A DNA stretch of 17,146 nucleotides from Pelagophyceae sp. CCMP2097 (taxonomy: Eukaryota; Sar; Pelagophyceae). Positions within the stretch are counted from its first letter, which is position 1, and each line of letters begins with the position of its first letter. This document shows positions 16,531 to 17,146 of this stretch, piece by piece. Both the position numbers and the translations under genes were made by a program. The notes below the pieces were generated by a model that saw nothing but the letters and a program-made list of their open reading frames with translations, was not told the DNA's origin and made no database searches. The DNA is taken from positions 23,855-41,000 of the forward strand of contig MU657418.1 of assembly GCA_026770575.1 (NCBI GenBank), given 5' to 3'.

Positions 16531-17146
16531 TTAGGCTTTGATGACGCTCATCTGCTCCGGGCCGACCTTGGCGGTCGTCAACACCGCGCAGAAGACGCCC
16601 GACAGCAGCACGGAGGCGATGCTGATAAGCAGCACGCCGCCGACGACGACGACGATGATGGTGATGGCAGTTGCGCCGTCGACGCCCTTCTCCTTCTGCG
16701 GCGGCGCCTTCGCAACGGGCGCCGGAGAAGCAGATGGCACGGGCGACGGCACCGGCGACGGCACGGCGGTCGGAGTCATGGATGGGCGCGGCGCCGGCGT
16801 AGCCGTCGGGCGCGGCGTTGGCGTGACCGTCGGCGTGTCCATCGGGAGCGGCGTTAGCCTGTGCGTCGGCGTGGGCGTCGGGCGCGGCATTTGCGTGAAC
16901 GTCGGCGTGTCAGTCGGGTTCGGCGTTGGCCTGTCCGTCGGCGTGTCCGTTAGGAACGGCGTTGGCCTGTCCGTCGGCGTATCCGTCGGGCGCGGCATTG
17001 GCGTGAACGGCGTGTCAGTCGGGCGCGGCGTTGGCGCGAATGTCGGCGTGTCCGTTGGCGTGTCCGTCGGCGTGTCCGTCGGGTGCGGCGTTGGCGTAAA
17101 CGTCGGCGTGTCCGTTGGCGTGTCCGTCGGCGTGTCCGTCGGGCGC
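16531..17146 (-). CDS. Pro/Thr-rich repeat protein with C-terminal membrane anchor (5' end beyond the window)
   Basis: The frame is open from the right edge of the window (17146) to the TAA at 16531-16533, about 204 codons, with no start fixed because the repeat runs off the edge. Order in the protein: a long Pro/Thr/Asp-rich region of DTPT, RPTP and TPTF repeats, then a Pro-Ser-Val/Ala-Pro stretch (VPSPVPSPVPSASPAPV), a short charged segment (PPQKEKGVDGA), one hydrophobic helix (about TAITIIVVVVGGVLLISIAS to GVF), and a tail of about 20 residues ending VIKA. This is the layout of a type I, mucin-like cell-surface or wall protein with a probably O-glycosylated extracellular stalk. The extracellular head, if any, lies outside the window. 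It converges with the SnoaL-domain gene. Confidence 0.78.
   Translation of the reverse strand, partial: RPTDTPTDTPTDTPTFTPTPHPTDTPTDTPTDTPTFAPTPRPTDTPFTPMPRPTDTPTDRPTPFLTDTPTDRPTPNPTDTPTFTQMPRPTPTPTHRLTPLPMDTPTVTPTPRPTATPAPRPSMTPTAVPSPVPSPVPSASPAPVAKAPPQKEKGVDGATAITIIVVVVGGVLLISIASVLLSGVFCAVLTTAKVGPEQMSVIKA
16836..17146 (-). repeat. In-frame 12-bp coding repeat (DTPT)
   Basis: GGCGTGTCCGTC-type 12-bp units, reading DTPT on the minus strand, make up the stalk region. Unlike the intronic 12-bp satellite, the frame is kept and substitutions are mostly conservative for Pro and Thr, which supports a coding repeat under selection. Confidence 0.75.

Noticed and set aside
1..17146. tRNA or rRNA genes
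   Set aside because: No cloverleaf with A and B box signals and no conserved rRNA segment was noticed on reading; a tRNAscan or Rfam search was not possible.

Overview
The window reads as nuclear DNA of a high-GC eukaryote, most likely a microalga. A pelagophyte-, haptophyte- or dinoflagellate-like genome is an inference, not shown. The evidence is multi-exon genes with GT-AG introns (donors GTGCGC, GTGCGT, GTGAGT, GTAAGG), no bacterial operon structure, a mitochondrial-type presequence, a Pro/Thr-rich surface protein, and large blocks of short tandem repeats. More than half of the window is repeat. Most long open frames are chance readings of stop-free 12-, 13- and 14-bp units and are not annotated as genes.

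Layout. (1) 1-717: non-coding left flank with an AT-rich island. (2) 718-6474, minus strand: one glycosyltransferase gene (GT4-type, about 553 aa), rebuilt here from seven exons whose splice phases all fit. Three of its introns (1, 2 and 6) are swollen by tandem repeats and a small inverted-repeat-bounded element. The other three are 63-84 bp. (3) 6475-6769: divergent promoter region with two hairpins. (4) 6770 to about 8270, plus strand: start of an unrecognised gene with a mitochondrial-like presequence and several supported exons. (5) About 8329-11414: a composite repeat block that is an inverted, expanded copy of the block in glycosyltransferase intron 6, followed by a 13-bp array and an element remnant. 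(6) 11480-16258, plus strand: exons of a protein ending in a SnoaL-like (NTF2 superfamily, DUF4440-type) domain, interrupted by a 3-kb intron of 14-bp repeats and a 0.64-kb intron of 13-bp-type repeats. It may be the 3' end of the gene starting at 6770. (7) 16531-17146, minus strand: 3' part of a Pro/Thr-repeat, single-pass membrane protein that runs off the right edge.

The main result is the repeat system. Satellites of 12, 13 and 14 bp share the framework GTC-[CGAG, TCGAG or ACAG]-GGACC. They are organised into higher-order repeats of about 0.24, 0.8 and 0.93 kb, are associated with an element carrying AGGAGCAG(C/G)GACGG ends, and sit inside introns of otherwise intact-looking genes. All exon joins were made by eye from splice signals, reading phase and family resemblance; none has been checked against transcripts or databases.
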